Assembly: GCA_016714815.1 (NCBI GenBank)
Contig: JADKBZ010000013.1
Location: 124,001 to 188,000, forward strand
Origin: Holophagales bacterium
GTDB lineage: Bacteria; Acidobacteriota; Thermoanaerobaculia; UBA5066
DNA length: 64,000 nt
Direction: 5' to 3'
The position numbers and the translations under genes are program-made. This document shows positions 9,501 through 19,614 of the stretch, piece after piece. The notes beneath the pieces were generated by a model. It did no database searches and was not told where the DNA came from. It saw only the letters and a list, made by a program, of their open reading frames with translations. Each line of letters opens with the position of its first letter. Position 1 is the first letter of the stretch.

Positions 9501-10526
9501 AACATGCTCGGCCTTTCGCAGGACGAGATGCTCGCCCGAACGTTCCCCTCGCTCCTGCATCCCGACGACCTCGAGCTGAACGATTCGACCGTCCGGTCCG
9601 TCCTCGCCGGAACGACCGAAGAGGTGGACGTGGACCTCAGGCACCTGACCCGGGACGGCCGGGTGATCTGGACGCACGTGCGCGGGGCGATCCTGCGGGA
9701 CTCCGCCGGAGAACCGGTCCGGCTGATGGCGCACATCCTCGACATCAGCCAGCGGAAGGCGGCCGAGCTGGCCCTCCGCGAGTCGCACGAGAAGCTCGAA
9801 GAGCGGGTCGCGGAAAGGACCGCGGCCCTCCTCGAGGCGAACCGGGAGCTGGAGGGCTACTCGTACTCGGTCTCGCACGAGTTGCGCACCCCGCTCCGGG
9901 CGATCGACGGCCATTCAGCGATGATCGCGAGCGACTACGCCGGCCGCCTCGACGACGACGGCCGCCACCACCTCGCGACGCTTCGGTGGAACGCCCAGCG
10001 AATGGGGCGGCTCATCGACGACCTCCTGGACTTCTCCCGCACCGGGCGAGCCGACCTCACGATCGGGCGGGTCAACATGACCTCGCTGGCGACGGAGTCC
10101 TTCGCGACCGTCGTCTCCGACCCCGCCGTCCGATCCCGCATCACGTTCTCGGTGCTCCCCCTCCCCGACGCGACCGGGGACGCCGCGCTCCTGCGGAGGG
10201 TCTGGGAGAACCTCCTGTCGAACGCCGTGAAGTTCTCTTCGGGGAAGCAGCGTCCGGAGATTCGAGTCGAGGGGAGTGTCGAAGCCGACGAGCTCGTCTA
10301 CCGGGTGCGGGACAACGGCGTCGGCTTCGACCTGAGGTACGCCGACAAGCTCTTCGGCGTCTTCCAGCGCCTCCACGGCCAGAGGGAGTTCGAGGGGACC
10401 GGAGTCGGCCTCGCGCTCGCCCGGCGAATCGTGGGCCGGCACGGCGGGCGCACGTGGGCCGAAGGAGAGGTCGATCGAGGTGCGACGTTCTCCTTCTCGC
10501 TCCCGAAGAAGGCCGGGCGCCACTGA
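6549..10526 (+). CDS. Soluble multi-PAS sensor histidine kinase
   Basis: About 1,325 residues with no transmembrane segment. Eight PAS/PAC units can be followed by their repeated DITERK-type linkers; a coiled coil lies between units four and five and another before the kinase core. The HisKA phospho-acceptor is H1110 in SHELRTPLR. The ATPase lobe has the N box NLLSNAVKF, G1 DNGVGFD and G2 GTGVGLALA. There is no receiver or HAMP domain and no response regulator next door. I chose the ATG at 6549; a TTG two codons upstream is possible. Its kinase core is closely similar to that of the convergent gene, implying paralogy. Signal unknown; PAS sensors commonly bind small ligands, haem or flavin. 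Confidence 0.9.
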   Translation: MPSLPGDPFGPVPPAAPGGPRNGVPAEHALAALAAMREGVVVQLAGGEIVACNPAAERILGLTHDQMAGRTSVDPRWRSIHEDGTPFPGETHPAMVTLRTGQAVRDVVMGIHQPDGTLRWISISSEPIPGPDGRPASVVITFDDVTDRRRAEAALHESENGFRRIVETANEGIWQVDADSRTSFVNRRMAEMLGYTPEELLGRRPSDFVVDEERPDVERRMAISRQGLPDSYERRFLRKDGSEVWTLLKSSPVRSPDGALAGLLAMVSDITERKGSDEAIRRSEENLRSYFEAFDDCVFVLDGEGAILHVNRIVTTRLGWEPHELVGRSVLEVHPEERREEAARIVAAMLAGKARSCPVPLLTKNGKRIPVETRVFPGRWDGRDVLFGLSKDLSQLRASEEKFQKAFRHNPSPMVIRSIPTGKIIDVNEAFTETLGYPREAVVGKTFREIGATIDLARQAAAEELVRANGSFRDFEMDARTADGRILHGLFSGEVIELQDERLLLSVMKDVTQLRDAEAELRRHREHLEELVADRTVTLFRTEEELRTLSSELERRVAERTKALANATAYNRSLIETSLDPLLTADHDGRITDVNESSIRATGYSRERLVGSDFATYFADPEKAREGFARVFRDGTVRNYELQLRHRDGSVVPVECNAAVYRDVEGSVAGIFAAARDITERKRFEEALRASRELLRQILDLVPQAIFWKDEASVYLGCNRTFALAAGLTDPEQIVGKTDLDLPWNREEAEAYRSDDAQVIGSGIPKRHIVERQRQADGTELWIETNKVPMLDGTGRPKGVLGVFEDINERKQAEIALLESESRFREVLESSVDASYKRDLLADRYAYMSPVVERIAGYTSAEMAALSLEDLLALFHPEDRTRIEGVVAEALSSGAGAPVKVRYRFRHKSGQYRCLEDQFVVVRNARGEPSALIGSVSDITERKRAEDALAEAEEQLRTFFDRSPVGKAIATPEGRLLRVNDAYCNMLGLSQDEMLARTFPSLLHPDDLELNDSTVRSVLAGTTEEVDVDLRHLTRDGRVIWTHVRGAILRDSAGEPVRLMAHILDISQRKAAELALRESHEKLEERVAERTAALLEANRELEGYSYSVSHELRTPLRAIDGHSAMIASDYAGRLDDDGRHHLATLRWNAQRMGRLIDDLLDFSRTGRADLTIGRVNMTSLATESFATVVSDPAVRSRITFSVLPLPDATGDAALLRRVWENLLSNAVKFSSGKQRPEIRVEGSVEADELVYRVRDNGVGFDLRYADKLFGVFQRLHGQREFEGTGVGLALARRIVGRHGGRTWAEGEVDRGATFSFSLPKKAGRH

Positions 10527-10527
10527 T

Positions 10528-12273
10528 TCAAGGTGGCGCCGAGCCTCCGGCCCGCGGCGGCTCCAGCGGAAGAGCGAACGTGAACGTCGAGCCCTGCCCC
10601 ACCTCGCTCTCGGCCCAGATCCTCCCGCCGTGCCGGGTCACGATCCTGTGGACCAGCGAGAGCCCGACACCGGTTCCTTCGAACTCTTCGCTGCCGTGGA
10701 GGCGCTGGAAGACACCGAAGAGCCGATCCGCCCGTGCCATGTCGAAGCCGGCGCCGTTGTCCCGAACGACGTAGACCACGCTGTCGCCCTCCCGGCGGCC
10801 GAACACCTCGATGACGGGTCGCTCCCGCCGGGCCGAGAACTTCACGGCGTTGGAGACGAGGTTCACCCAGACCTGCTTCATCAGCCCGCGGTCGGCCCAC
10901 GCCTCCGGCAGCTCGCCCACGGAGAGCTCCACCCGGGCGCGGGCCCTGGCGTCCGGCAGGCACTCCGCGCACGCCTCGACGGCCAGCGCCCGCATGTCCA
11001 GGGCCGCGCACTGCGCCTCCAGCCGGACGACCTGCGAGAACTTCAGGAGGTCCCGGATCAGCAGCCCCGTCCGCTTCGCGTTCGCGCGCACCTGGCCCGC
11101 CAGCCGCCGGCCCTCCTCGTCGAGCGCGGCCCCGTGGTCCTCGACGAGCGCCGCCGACAGGCCCTCGATCGCGCGGAGCGGAGCCCGGAGGTCGTGCGAC
11201 ACCGAGTGCGAGAACGCCTCCAGCTCCTTGTTCGCCTCCTCGAGCTGCGCGGTCCGTTCCCGCACCCGCCGCTCCAGGTCCGCGTTAAGGCTGCGGACCT
11301 CCTCCTCCCGGGCCCTGAGGACCGAGTTCCTCGAATTGAGCCGTACGACGAGAAGCATGCCGGCGAGAATGAGGATCGCCAGCCCCACAGTGGAGACGAG
11401 AAGACGGTGGGGCGCGCCCGGATCGAAGGCGTCGATCGCCGTCACGAACGTCACCAGCTCGAACGGGGTCTCGGCCACCGGAACGCGAAGGGCGAAGAAC
11501 CCGGGCGTCGTCGGCCCGGACGCGGAGAACGACACCGGCTTCGAAGGGGGAATCAGGGGCGGCGCGGCCTGCAGCTCCCGCGACACGAACCTCCCGGCCC
11601 GTTCCGGGAAGTAGGCCCAGGAGCGACCCAGCGCCACCGCGGTCGACGTGCCGGTCGCCCACTCGCCGATGAACCTTCGGCAGGGCAGGCTCAGGGGGAC
11701 CCACGCCAAAAGCTGGCCCCCGTACTTTCCCTTGAAGAAGTAGGGAGCGGAGACGACGATCTGCGTCTCCCCCTGCTCCTGGCACGGAAGAAAGGAGATC
11801 GGGTCGTCCCTTCGGACGTGATTCCGCCACTCCCCGTCCTTCTCACTGGGGCGCGCGCCACCGCTGATGACCAGGGGCTCGCCGAGCGCGTCCACGAGGA
11901 CGATCCGCTCGTAGACGGTGCGGCCCTCGAGCCGCTTGGACTGCCGTACCCTGTCGAAGAGGTCCTCCACGGCGAGAAGGCTCGCCCGGAGTCCGTACTG
12001 CGCGGACATCCCGAGCGCCTCGTTCTCGAAGTAGCTTCTCAGCTCGCGGCTTTCGACGAGGTGGCGGACGTCGTTCGCACGTTCCCCCCAGAAGTAGCCG
12101 AAGGTCGTTCCCTTCGTCCCGACGTCCTGCGTCAGCTCCCTGAACCTCGAGTTCAAGAGCTCCCGCCGGGAACGGAACTGCGACACCGCGAGGTAGCCGA
12201 TGCCGGCGAACAGGAAGACGCAGGCCAGTACGTAAAGCCCCGAGGCTCCTTGGCGACGGGACCGCAGTCTCAT
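10528..12273 (-). CDS. Membrane-bound sensor histidine kinase with extracytoplasmic sensor
   Basis: 581 residues. TM1 spans about residues 12-31 and TM2 291-310, bracketing a ~255-residue periplasmic sensor that I cannot assign firmly (Cache-like by layout). A coiled coil follows TM2. The phospho-acceptor is H360 in SHDLRAPLR; the ATPase lobe has NLVSNAVKF, DNGAGFD and GTGVGLSL. The core is of the bacteriophytochrome-like HisKA class and is very similar to that of the preceding multi-PAS kinase. The two genes converge with stop codons one base apart, so read-through would produce overlapping antisense transcripts. Confidence 0.9.
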   Translation of the reverse strand: MRLRSRRQGASGLYVLACVFLFAGIGYLAVSQFRSRRELLNSRFRELTQDVGTKGTTFGYFWGERANDVRHLVESRELRSYFENEALGMSAQYGLRASLLAVEDLFDRVRQSKRLEGRTVYERIVLVDALGEPLVISGGARPSEKDGEWRNHVRRDDPISFLPCQEQGETQIVVSAPYFFKGKYGGQLLAWVPLSLPCRRFIGEWATGTSTAVALGRSWAYFPERAGRFVSRELQAAPPLIPPSKPVSFSASGPTTPGFFALRVPVAETPFELVTFVTAIDAFDPGAPHRLLVSTVGLAILILAGMLLVVRLNSRNSVLRAREEEVRSLNADLERRVRERTAQLEEANKELEAFSHSVSHDLRAPLRAIEGLSAALVEDHGAALDEEGRRLAGQVRANAKRTGLLIRDLLKFSQVVRLEAQCAALDMRALAVEACAECLPDARARARVELSVGELPEAWADRGLMKQVWVNLVSNAVKFSARRERPVIEVFGRREGDSVVYVVRDNGAGFDMARADRLFGVFQRLHGSEEFEGTGVGLSLVHRIVTRHGGRIWAESEVGQGSTFTFALPLEPPRAGGSAPP

Positions 12274-12343
12274 GACGGACCCTCCCAGCTCGGAGCAAAT
12301 CCTGAAAGAAGCGTAGCACTATAGCCGGTCGGATCCCCGGCGT

Positions 12344-12580
12344 AGTGCAGGGCTCGGCCATCCGAACATCGTGACGCCCTTATCGCCGGAGGTTTCGGAC
12401 GGCTCCCTGTTCCTGACGATGGAGCTCGTCGAGGGAGAAGGGCGGGAGAAGCAGGTCGTCCCGGCCGGCCTCCCGGTCGCGCGAATCGTGGTGCTCGGCA
12501 TCTCCCGTGCCGAGGCGCTCGCGACGGCGCACGAGCAGGGAGTTGTGGGGCGGCGCGACCTGGAGCCCGCGAACCCCTGC
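12344..12580 (+). pseudogene. Relic of a serine/threonine protein kinase (PknB-like)
   Basis: The conceptual translation reads LGHPNIVTP, then LFLTMELVEG, LPVARIV, AEALATAHEQGVV and RDLEPANP. This matches kinase subdomains IV to VIb in the right order and spacing; family consensus is HPNIV..L, MELVEG, ALAAAHEQGIVHRDLKPAN. The catalytic-loop HRD is corrupted to GRRD and nothing before or after matches, so only an ~80-residue scar of a gene remains. It lies between the membrane kinase and tRNA-Asp. Acidobacteria commonly carry many such kinases. Confidence 0.7.
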
Positions 12581-12643
12581 CCCGTCGGCAACGAACCACA
12601 AGGAAAAATGCGCCGCAAATGCGACGCACCCCTCAAGAGTAAA

Positions 12644-12720
12644 TGGCGGGGCCGACGGGGCTCGAACCCGCGACCTCAGGCGTGACAGGCCTGCGCTCTA
12701 ACCAACTGAGCTACGACCCC
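12644..12720 (-). tRNA. tRNA-Asp (GTC)
   Basis: Read on the minus strand, the acceptor stem GGGGTCG pairs with CGGCCCC, with one G-T pair. The D arm is GCTC-AGTTGGTTA-GAGC and the anticodon stem CAGGC/GCCTG encloses loop CTGTCAC, giving anticodon GTC. The T arm contains GGTTCGAGCC. CCA is encoded at 12644-12646. Confidence 0.95.
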
Positions 12721-12800
12721 GCATCGAAAGACCGGCCCTTGCGGGCGGAGGCGAATTATACGCACGCGCGTCGCCGACGCAAGCGACCCCGACGAAAAGC

Positions 12801-15581
12801 TCAGAACGGGTAGCCGATGCTGAAGCTGAGGGCACCGGTGTCCTCGTACGGCTTGCGGTCCAGCCGGAAGCCGTACTCGAGGCGGAACGGGCCCACCGGG
12901 GTCAGGTAGTGGATGCCGAGCCCCGCGCCCCACCGGCCTTCTCCGAGCTTCACGTACGACTGCGCCGCCCAGACGTTTCCCCAGTCGGCGAATAGGACGA
13001 GCCCGAGCCCGCCGGTGAGCGGGACCCGCCACTCGACGTTCGCGATCAGGAGCGCGTTGCCTCCGATCCCGCTTCCGTCCTTCAGCGTCTGCCCCTCGAC
13101 GCCGAGATCGTCGAGCGGAAACGAGCGGTGCGTCGTCCGGCCGCCCGCGAAGAACCTCTCGACGATCGGCGTATCGAGGTTCGGGAGGCAGGTGGGATTC
13201 GACTGCACGGAGCACGAAACGAGGGACTTCAGGAGCCCGGCGCGGACCCCGGCGGCGAGGGTCCCTCCGCGGAAGGGCCGGTAGATCGTGTACTGGGCGA
13301 AGCCTTTCAGAAAGTGCGCGTCGGCGGCGAGAGCCGGGAAGGCCCACTTCCCCTCGAGCGCCGCGAAGTACCCCCTGGCGGGGACGAGCGGGTCGTCGCG
13401 CGCGTCGACCGCGAGGCTCGCTCCGATCGAGTTGATGAAGATCCGCTGGTCCTGCCGTTCGATGCCCGGGGGCGGGGCGCTGGGCTCGACGATCTCGTAC
13501 TGGTACCGGAGCGCTCCCTTGAGAAGGCCGACGATCGGCCGGCCGACCTCGAGGAAGGCGCCTCCCCGTCGAACGGAGTACGCCTCCCGGATCTCGTCCG
13601 CGAGGTACCCCGTGATCGCACCGGCGAGTCCCGAGTCGAAGATCGACCGGTCCGCCAGGCGCACGAGCACCCGCGTGTCCCGGCGCGAGTAGCGCGCCTC
13701 GACGACCCCCGCGATCGCGCGTCCGAAGAGGTTCGAGTGCGTCAGGGCGAGCGAGAGGCGGGGGTTGAGGGCCCGCTCGGCCTTCTGGTCGTACTCGAGC
13801 CCGAGACCGTAGAGGAGGCTCCAGGGCTTCGCCTCCTCGACCGTCACCAGGACCGACCGCGCGTCGCTCCCGGCGTCCGGCGAGAGCCCCGACACGTCCA
13901 CGCGCGAGAAGATGCCGAGGCGGTCGAGGTTCTGCTGCGTCCGGATGAGGCGCGCCATCGAGAAGGGCGTTCCCTCGCGGTAGGCCAGCTCCCGCTGGAG
14001 GACCGAGAGGCGCGTGGCCCGGGCGCCGCGAAGGATCGTCTTGCCGAAGACGGCGTGCTCCCCCTCGCGAACGTCGTAGGCGACATCGATGACGACCGGC
14101 GCGCCCGGCTGGGAGGCGATCGGCGTCGTCCGCGCCTCGACCCGGGCATCGGGAAAGCCGCCGTCGCCGAGGGCCGACCGGAGGGTCGCGAGGTCGGTCT
14201 CGACGTCCTCCCTGAGGAACGCGCCCCCCCTCGTTGCACGAAGCCGCTTCGCCATCTCTGCGGCGTCGAGGGAACGGAGCCCGTCGAGAGAGACGCGGCC
14301 GAACCAGGCCGGGGCCCGTTCCTCCACGCGGAATCGCACGTCCAGCTCGAACGGCAGCTCGCCCTGGACGACGTCGACCGAGGCGACCCGCGCATCGGGA
14401 TAGCCGCGCGCACGGTAGACCGCGACGATGCTCGACCGGTCGGCCGCAACGTCCGCGTCCACGAGCCGCCCCTTCTCGACGAGCCCCCGGGGCCGGGTCC
14501 GGAGAACGGCGAGGAGCGTCTTCTCCTTCACCGCGCAGGTTCCCTCGACGGCGACGCTCCCCACGACCCAGCGCTCCCCCGGCTCGGCGTGGAGCCGGAC
14601 CTCCTCGCGATCCGCCGAGGCGTCCACTTCCAGGTCGACTCCGACCCGCGCGTAGCCCTTTCGCTGGAGCGCTTCCTTCAGCGAGGCGCGGAGCCGGTCG
14701 AGCGCCTCGCCGTCGGGCGGGTCTCCCTTCGCCCAGGGGGAGGCCGGGTTTCGCCGGACGTCCGTCTCCTTCATCCCGGAGACGTTCAGCACGACGTCGG
14801 GACCGGCGAAGACCGCGTACCGGGCGGTCGCCAGCCCGGTGCCGCGGTCGTACACGACCCCTTCGTAGCGCACCTCCGCCCGCGAACGGCCGAGAGAGCG
14901 GTAGTGCGTCGTATAGCGTTCCGCGTCGTCCCTCGCGACGGCCTCCCGGAAGACGTGCTGCCTGCGGAGCTTCCCTTCGTGACGAAGGTCCTCCACCGAC
15001 AGCGGTCCGAGGTCGCCCGAGAACGCGGCCGGGGCCGGAACGGCGGCGCGCCCCGCCGTCACCTCGAACGTCACGTCGACGGTCGTGTCGTCGGGGCCCG
15101 GCTCGACCCGCGTCTTCACCTCCGCCTCGAAGTGGCCCCGCTCCTGCAGGACGCGAAGCGCCGCCCGGGTCGCCGCGATGCCGCGATCCTCGCTCCAGTA
15201 GTCGCGCGGTCTCGTCGCGAGCGCGTCGACGACCCGTCCCTTCGCGGGGATTCCGCGTCCGAAGACGTTCACCTTCGCGACCCGCGTCATCGCCGAGAAG
15301 ACGATCGTCACGACCGCGCCTCCCTCCGCCGGCGCGGCCTCCACCGAGAGGTCGGCGAAGCGCCCCGTCGCGAAGAGGTTCCGGATCGACGCGTGGACGG
15401 CCCGTTCCGTGAGAGGCTGGCCCGGTCCGAGGGCGACGAGCCTCGCGAACGACTCCTCCTCGATCGGGGCGTCGCCGCGGAACGACAGGCTCACGACCTT
15501 GCGGCCCCAGAGGCTCTCCCCGGCCGCGGCGGAAGAGGCCGGCAAGAGGAACGCCAGGGCGAGGACGAGAGCCGCCCTCAA
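12801..15581 (-). CDS. Outer-membrane assembly factor of the Omp85 family (TamA/BamA-like)
   Basis: 926 residues starting at a TTG that overlaps the tamB stop codon (TTGA), so the genes are coupled. The N-terminus is a signal peptide (RAALVLALAFLLPASSAAAG). Several POTRA-type repeats follow, seen as recurring ~80-residue blocks with GxxxxxV-type starts, then a C-terminal Bac_surface_Ag barrel that ends in an aromatic residue (GALSFSIGYPF), the usual beta-signal. Placement directly after a TamB-like gene favours a TamA role in translocating or assembling outer-membrane proteins or lipids. BamA itself cannot be excluded, as no other Omp85 gene is seen here. Confidence 0.85.
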   Translation of the reverse strand: MRAALVLALAFLLPASSAAAGESLWGRKVVSLSFRGDAPIEEESFARLVALGPGQPLTERAVHASIRNLFATGRFADLSVEAAPAEGGAVVTIVFSAMTRVAKVNVFGRGIPAKGRVVDALATRPRDYWSEDRGIAATRAALRVLQERGHFEAEVKTRVEPGPDDTTVDVTFEVTAGRAAVPAPAAFSGDLGPLSVEDLRHEGKLRRQHVFREAVARDDAERYTTHYRSLGRSRAEVRYEGVVYDRGTGLATARYAVFAGPDVVLNVSGMKETDVRRNPASPWAKGDPPDGEALDRLRASLKEALQRKGYARVGVDLEVDASADREEVRLHAEPGERWVVGSVAVEGTCAVKEKTLLAVLRTRPRGLVEKGRLVDADVAADRSSIVAVYRARGYPDARVASVDVVQGELPFELDVRFRVEERAPAWFGRVSLDGLRSLDAAEMAKRLRATRGGAFLREDVETDLATLRSALGDGGFPDARVEARTTPIASQPGAPVVIDVAYDVREGEHAVFGKTILRGARATRLSVLQRELAYREGTPFSMARLIRTQQNLDRLGIFSRVDVSGLSPDAGSDARSVLVTVEEAKPWSLLYGLGLEYDQKAERALNPRLSLALTHSNLFGRAIAGVVEARYSRRDTRVLVRLADRSIFDSGLAGAITGYLADEIREAYSVRRGGAFLEVGRPIVGLLKGALRYQYEIVEPSAPPPGIERQDQRIFINSIGASLAVDARDDPLVPARGYFAALEGKWAFPALAADAHFLKGFAQYTIYRPFRGGTLAAGVRAGLLKSLVSCSVQSNPTCLPNLDTPIVERFFAGGRTTHRSFPLDDLGVEGQTLKDGSGIGGNALLIANVEWRVPLTGGLGLVLFADWGNVWAAQSYVKLGEGRWGAGLGIHYLTPVGPFRLEYGFRLDRKPYEDTGALSFSIGYPF

Positions 15582-18500
15582 CGGAGCCTCTGCCGGATCT
15601 TCACCTCCGCCGAGTAGACGCCGTTCTCGTCGCGCAGGAACTGGACGAAGGCGCTCGGGGAGATCTGGTACTCGACGAGCAGAACCTGCTCCTGGTCCGT
15701 CGAGGCCTTGTAGGAGTAGGTGACGGTCAGGTCGCTGGAGAGCCGCTTGGCGACCGTGAGGCGCGGGGCGTCGAACGTCGAGCCGATGAAGACCGGGTCG
15801 ATCTGGAGGCGGTCGAGCCGGAGGAACTCCTTCGTGCGGCTCGCGGCGGCGTCGGTGGCCAGGCCCGCGATGAGCTCCCGGGCGGCCGCGACGATGTCCT
15901 GGTCGGTCGAGACGGGCGAGACCGACCCGATGCTCCCGGCCGACGTCGTCGGGATCTCTCCCGTCGCCAGGATGGAGACGATCTGCGCCTCCGGGAGCTG
16001 CGGATAGGAAGAGAACCGGGGGACCACGCGGGAGGCCGTGCCGGAGACGCCGAGGGTGATCGCGTACTCCTTCACCTGCGTCCGCGCCTCGAGCTCGAAG
16101 TACGGGTCGTTCTTCGCCGGGTTGGCGAAGACGACCTTCCCCTTCGTAACGTCGTAGCGGAGACCTCGCAGCTCGAGGCGCCCCCCTTCCCCCGCCTCGA
16201 TCGAGCCGAGGAGGAGGGGCCGCCCGAACGTCCCGCGGACCGTCAGATCGCCCGAGCCGCGCATCCGCGCGACGTTGTTGCGAACCTCGAAGGCGCCCTG
16301 GGGGATGGCGATCCGCACCTCCAGCGCCACGTCGTCGAACCGCGTCGCCTCGGGGAGGGAGCCGGCCGAGCCGCGCCTGCCGCCGAGGAGGGCCTGGATC
16401 GAAAGGTCGAGGTCCTCCGCGTAGATCCCGCGGGTCATCCGGAGCTCCCCGCGTGCGGAACGGACCTCGGAGTCCCCGAGGAGGACGAGGTCGCCCGCCA
16501 TGGTCGTCCTGAGGCCCGGGAACGGCTCGCTTCGTAGGTCGTCGAGGTGAACGTTGAGCCTCATGCCCGACATCCGAAGGCCGTCGAGAGTGAGGACGCC
16601 GGCCACGCCGAGGTTCCCGTTCCACCGCATCGAAAGGTCGTCGGTCGAGATCCGTCCGGGGGTCAGCTGCAGGCTTCCCGTGATCCCTTCGATCGGCGTC
16701 GCCCCGGGCGAGGGGACGAGCTCGAGGCCGTCGAGGTTCACCCGCCCTTCGAAGACGGGCCGTTCGACGGTCCCGGAGGCCGAGGCCGCCACGCCCATCC
16801 TCCCCTCCAGGGTCGCCCCGTCGAGGAACGGGGTCAGGAGCGCCGCCTCGATCGTCCCGACGGCCCGGGCCTGGAGCGTCCCGGCGCCTCCCGTCTCGAG
16901 GCTTCCGGTCAGGGCGAGCTCGCCCTCCGGAAGCGGCCCGGCGGAGCCGACCGCCCGGTACGCGGCGAGGCGAACGTTGTCCCACGAGAGCTGTCCTCCC
17001 GCCCACCGGAAGGCCGCCGGAGCCGGGAGGGAGACGGTGTGCGGGCCGACGACGGCCGCGAGCGACAGGAACCGGCCCCGGGCCGACGCCACGTTCCCCT
17101 CGGAATCCCGGGAGAAGACCGCCTCCAGCGCCGCGGTTCCGTCGAGCGCCGTCGTGGAGGGAATCCCCAGCAGAGCCGAGTAGGCCGCGATCGACCGAAC
17201 CTCCAGGCCGACGTTGTATTCGCTCCCCTTTCCGGCGACGGTGCCACGGACCGCACCCGGAGATTCGACCTCCGCTTCGAGGTCCTCGCCGTCGAGCGCC
17301 AGGCGGAGCGACGCCACCTGGCCCGGCCGGACGAGGGGACTCCCCTTCCAGGCCGCCTCCGCGATCGTCCCCTTCAGGTCGAGCTTCGGAACGTCGAGCG
17401 TTCCCCGTCCGGAGAGCGATCCCGTGAGCCGGCCCGTGAGTCCGGGGCCCCTTCGGCAAAGGCCCCGAGCCGCTCCACGGGCAGGGCCTCCGCCCCCGCC
17501 TCGACCTCGAAGCCGTCGTCCGCGTACCGGAAGAACCCGTCCAGGCGCGCCGTCCCGGAGCCCAGGACGCCGCGCACGCCCGAGAAGCGGAGCCGGTCGC
17601 TCTCGAAGCCGAGCCTCCCTTCCACGCGGTCGAAGCTCTGCCCCCACATGCTCGTCCCCTCGAAGACGAGGTCCCCCTCGCCGACGACGCGGGGCGTCAC
17701 GCCGCCGAGGGGGAGACTGCCGCTGACGAGGCCCGTGATCGGAAGGTCGAGCGTCAGGAACGAGAAGATCCGCTCCACGGGCCAGCGCTCGGTCTCGGTC
17801 GTGAACCCGGTGAGGCGGTACTCGCCTTTCAGATCCCCGCCCCACTCGACCCGCCCGCTCGCCACGAGCCGCCCGCCCCCGTCGCGCGCCTCGAGCGGCT
17901 GCAGCGTCAGGACCCTGCGGTCGACGAGGAAGTCGGCCGTCGTCTCGCCGAACGGCACGCCATGAAGGACGAAAGGAGAAGCCTCCAGCCGTCCCGAGAT
18001 GCGCGGATCGGAGAAGCTCCTCTCGAGAGTGGCGACGAGCCGACCCGAACCTCCGAGCTTCAGGGGTGGGGAGAGCGGCTCTCCCTGGATCGCCGGGTAG
18101 AAATTCGAGGCGAGCCTCTCCGCTTCGGCGAGATCGGGCGCTTCGATCGTCAGCTCCCAGTCGGGCTCCCAGGTGCCGATCCGGAGGGTCCCGTCGAGGG
18201 TCGCGCGGAGCCCTCCCGCCGTCACGAACGGCACCCGCGGGAAGCGGATCGACCCGTCCTTCACGAAGAGCGCTCCCCCGCCGGAGACGGGAAGGGCGTG
18301 TCTCCCGCGGACGGCCGAAAGGACGCCCGGGGCGGGGGCGAGACGGATCATTCCCGAGCCGTCGGCGTGCGCGGCCCCGCCGGGCCCGAACGTCAACGTC
18401 ATGTCGAGGTCCGCGCGGGCCATCAGGCCCGTCCCGGGAAGGCCGAGGTCCGAGAAGAAGCGCTCGAAATCGATCCCCGTGCCCGACACGGCGACCCTCA

Positions 18501-19602
18501 CCGGCAGAGGCGGCCCCTTGAGCCTCCCGAGCTGGACGAGAGCCTCCAGCTTCCCGCCGGCGTAGTCGGCGTGGGCGACGTGGGCGAGGAGACCGTCGGG
18601 ATCGACGCGGATCGACCCTTCTCCCGTCATCGGGAAGGGTCCGAAGCGGCCCCCCTCCCCGATCTCGAACTTCCCCCTGATCCGGAATCCGCCCCCCGGA
18701 GGGACCCTCACGCTCGCGACGGCCGAGACCGGCCCGGAGAGAGGGACCCCCGCTCCGAAATAGCGGTCGAGGTCCTCTCCGCGCATCCGGGCGCGGGCGA
18801 GGATGTTCACCTCCGGCCTGGTCAGGTCGTCGATCCCTCCGATGCCGTCGATCGCGAACTCTTCGCCCCGCAGGCGGATCCCACGGAAACGGACCCGGCC
18901 GGGAGAGAGGACGAGGTCGACCCCGATGTCGAGGTCGAGGACGTCTCCCTCGTCCAGCTTGAGACGGGCGTGCCGGCAGCCGAGCGAGACCCGGGTCGTC
19001 TTCGAAAACCTCCCGGACCGCGCCGTCAGCGCCGCGTCGGTCAGGATGACGTCGAGCTTCGCCTTCCACTCGCGGAAGCGGATCGTCCCGTTCTGAAGGA
19101 TCGCCTCCCGGATCCGGACGTCCTTCCCCCCGCCGTCGCCCTTCGGCAGGGCCTCGGCGATCGAGGAGAAGTTGTTCGTCCCGTCTCCGAACACCTCGAG
19201 GACGACCCGGGGCCCGATGAGCCGCACCTTGGGCAGGTCGATCCGGTTCGCGGTGATCTGCGGGATTCCGCGAAGGCTCACCTCCTCCGCCGCGAAGCAG
19301 GACCCGGCGAGGCCCCGCGGGTCGTTTGCGACGGCGACGTCCTTCACGAGGAACGCGGGAGGAACGAGGGCGAGGTCGAAGCCCCCGATCGTCACCTTTC
19401 TCTTCAGCGCTTCGGCGAGAAGCGTCTCCGCCCGGCGCCTCAGCAGGTCCTGGAACCGGGCCGAACGGAAGACCGCGTAGAGGACGAGGAGCGAGAAGAG
19501 GAAGAGGAGCGCGAAGAGCCGGAGGACCCGGACGTGCTCGAGCAGGAGGTGGGGAATCTGGGGATGGGGGATCCGCCCGCCGAGCCCCTTCTTCGCCCCC
19601 AT
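15578..19602 (-). CDS. tamB: TamB/AsmA-like inner-membrane-anchored translocation protein (apparent frameshift)
   Basis: Two frames must be joined: 19602 to about 17446 (N-terminal anchor LFALLFLFSLLVLYAVF, then AsmA/TamB beta-rich repeats) and about 17446 to 15578 (C-terminal DUF490 domain, with VFANPAKNDPYFELEA and a Gln/Arg-rich end). The break is in the GGGGCCCC run at 17444-17451; restoring one base gives a continuous product of ~1,340 residues. Both halves look under normal constraint, so a consensus error is likelier than decay. TamB proteins bridge the periplasm and work with an Omp85 partner, here the next gene; nadK lies 12 bp upstream. Confidence 0.8.
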
Positions 19603-19614
19603 CGCGGCGGTCGC

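Noticed and set aside
12801..17459. Very long minus-strand reading frame of ~1,550 codons covering the Omp85 gene and half of tamB
   Set aside because: Only the part from 15581 down has protein-like features (signal peptide, POTRA, barrel); the rest is a shadow of tamB in GC-rich DNA.
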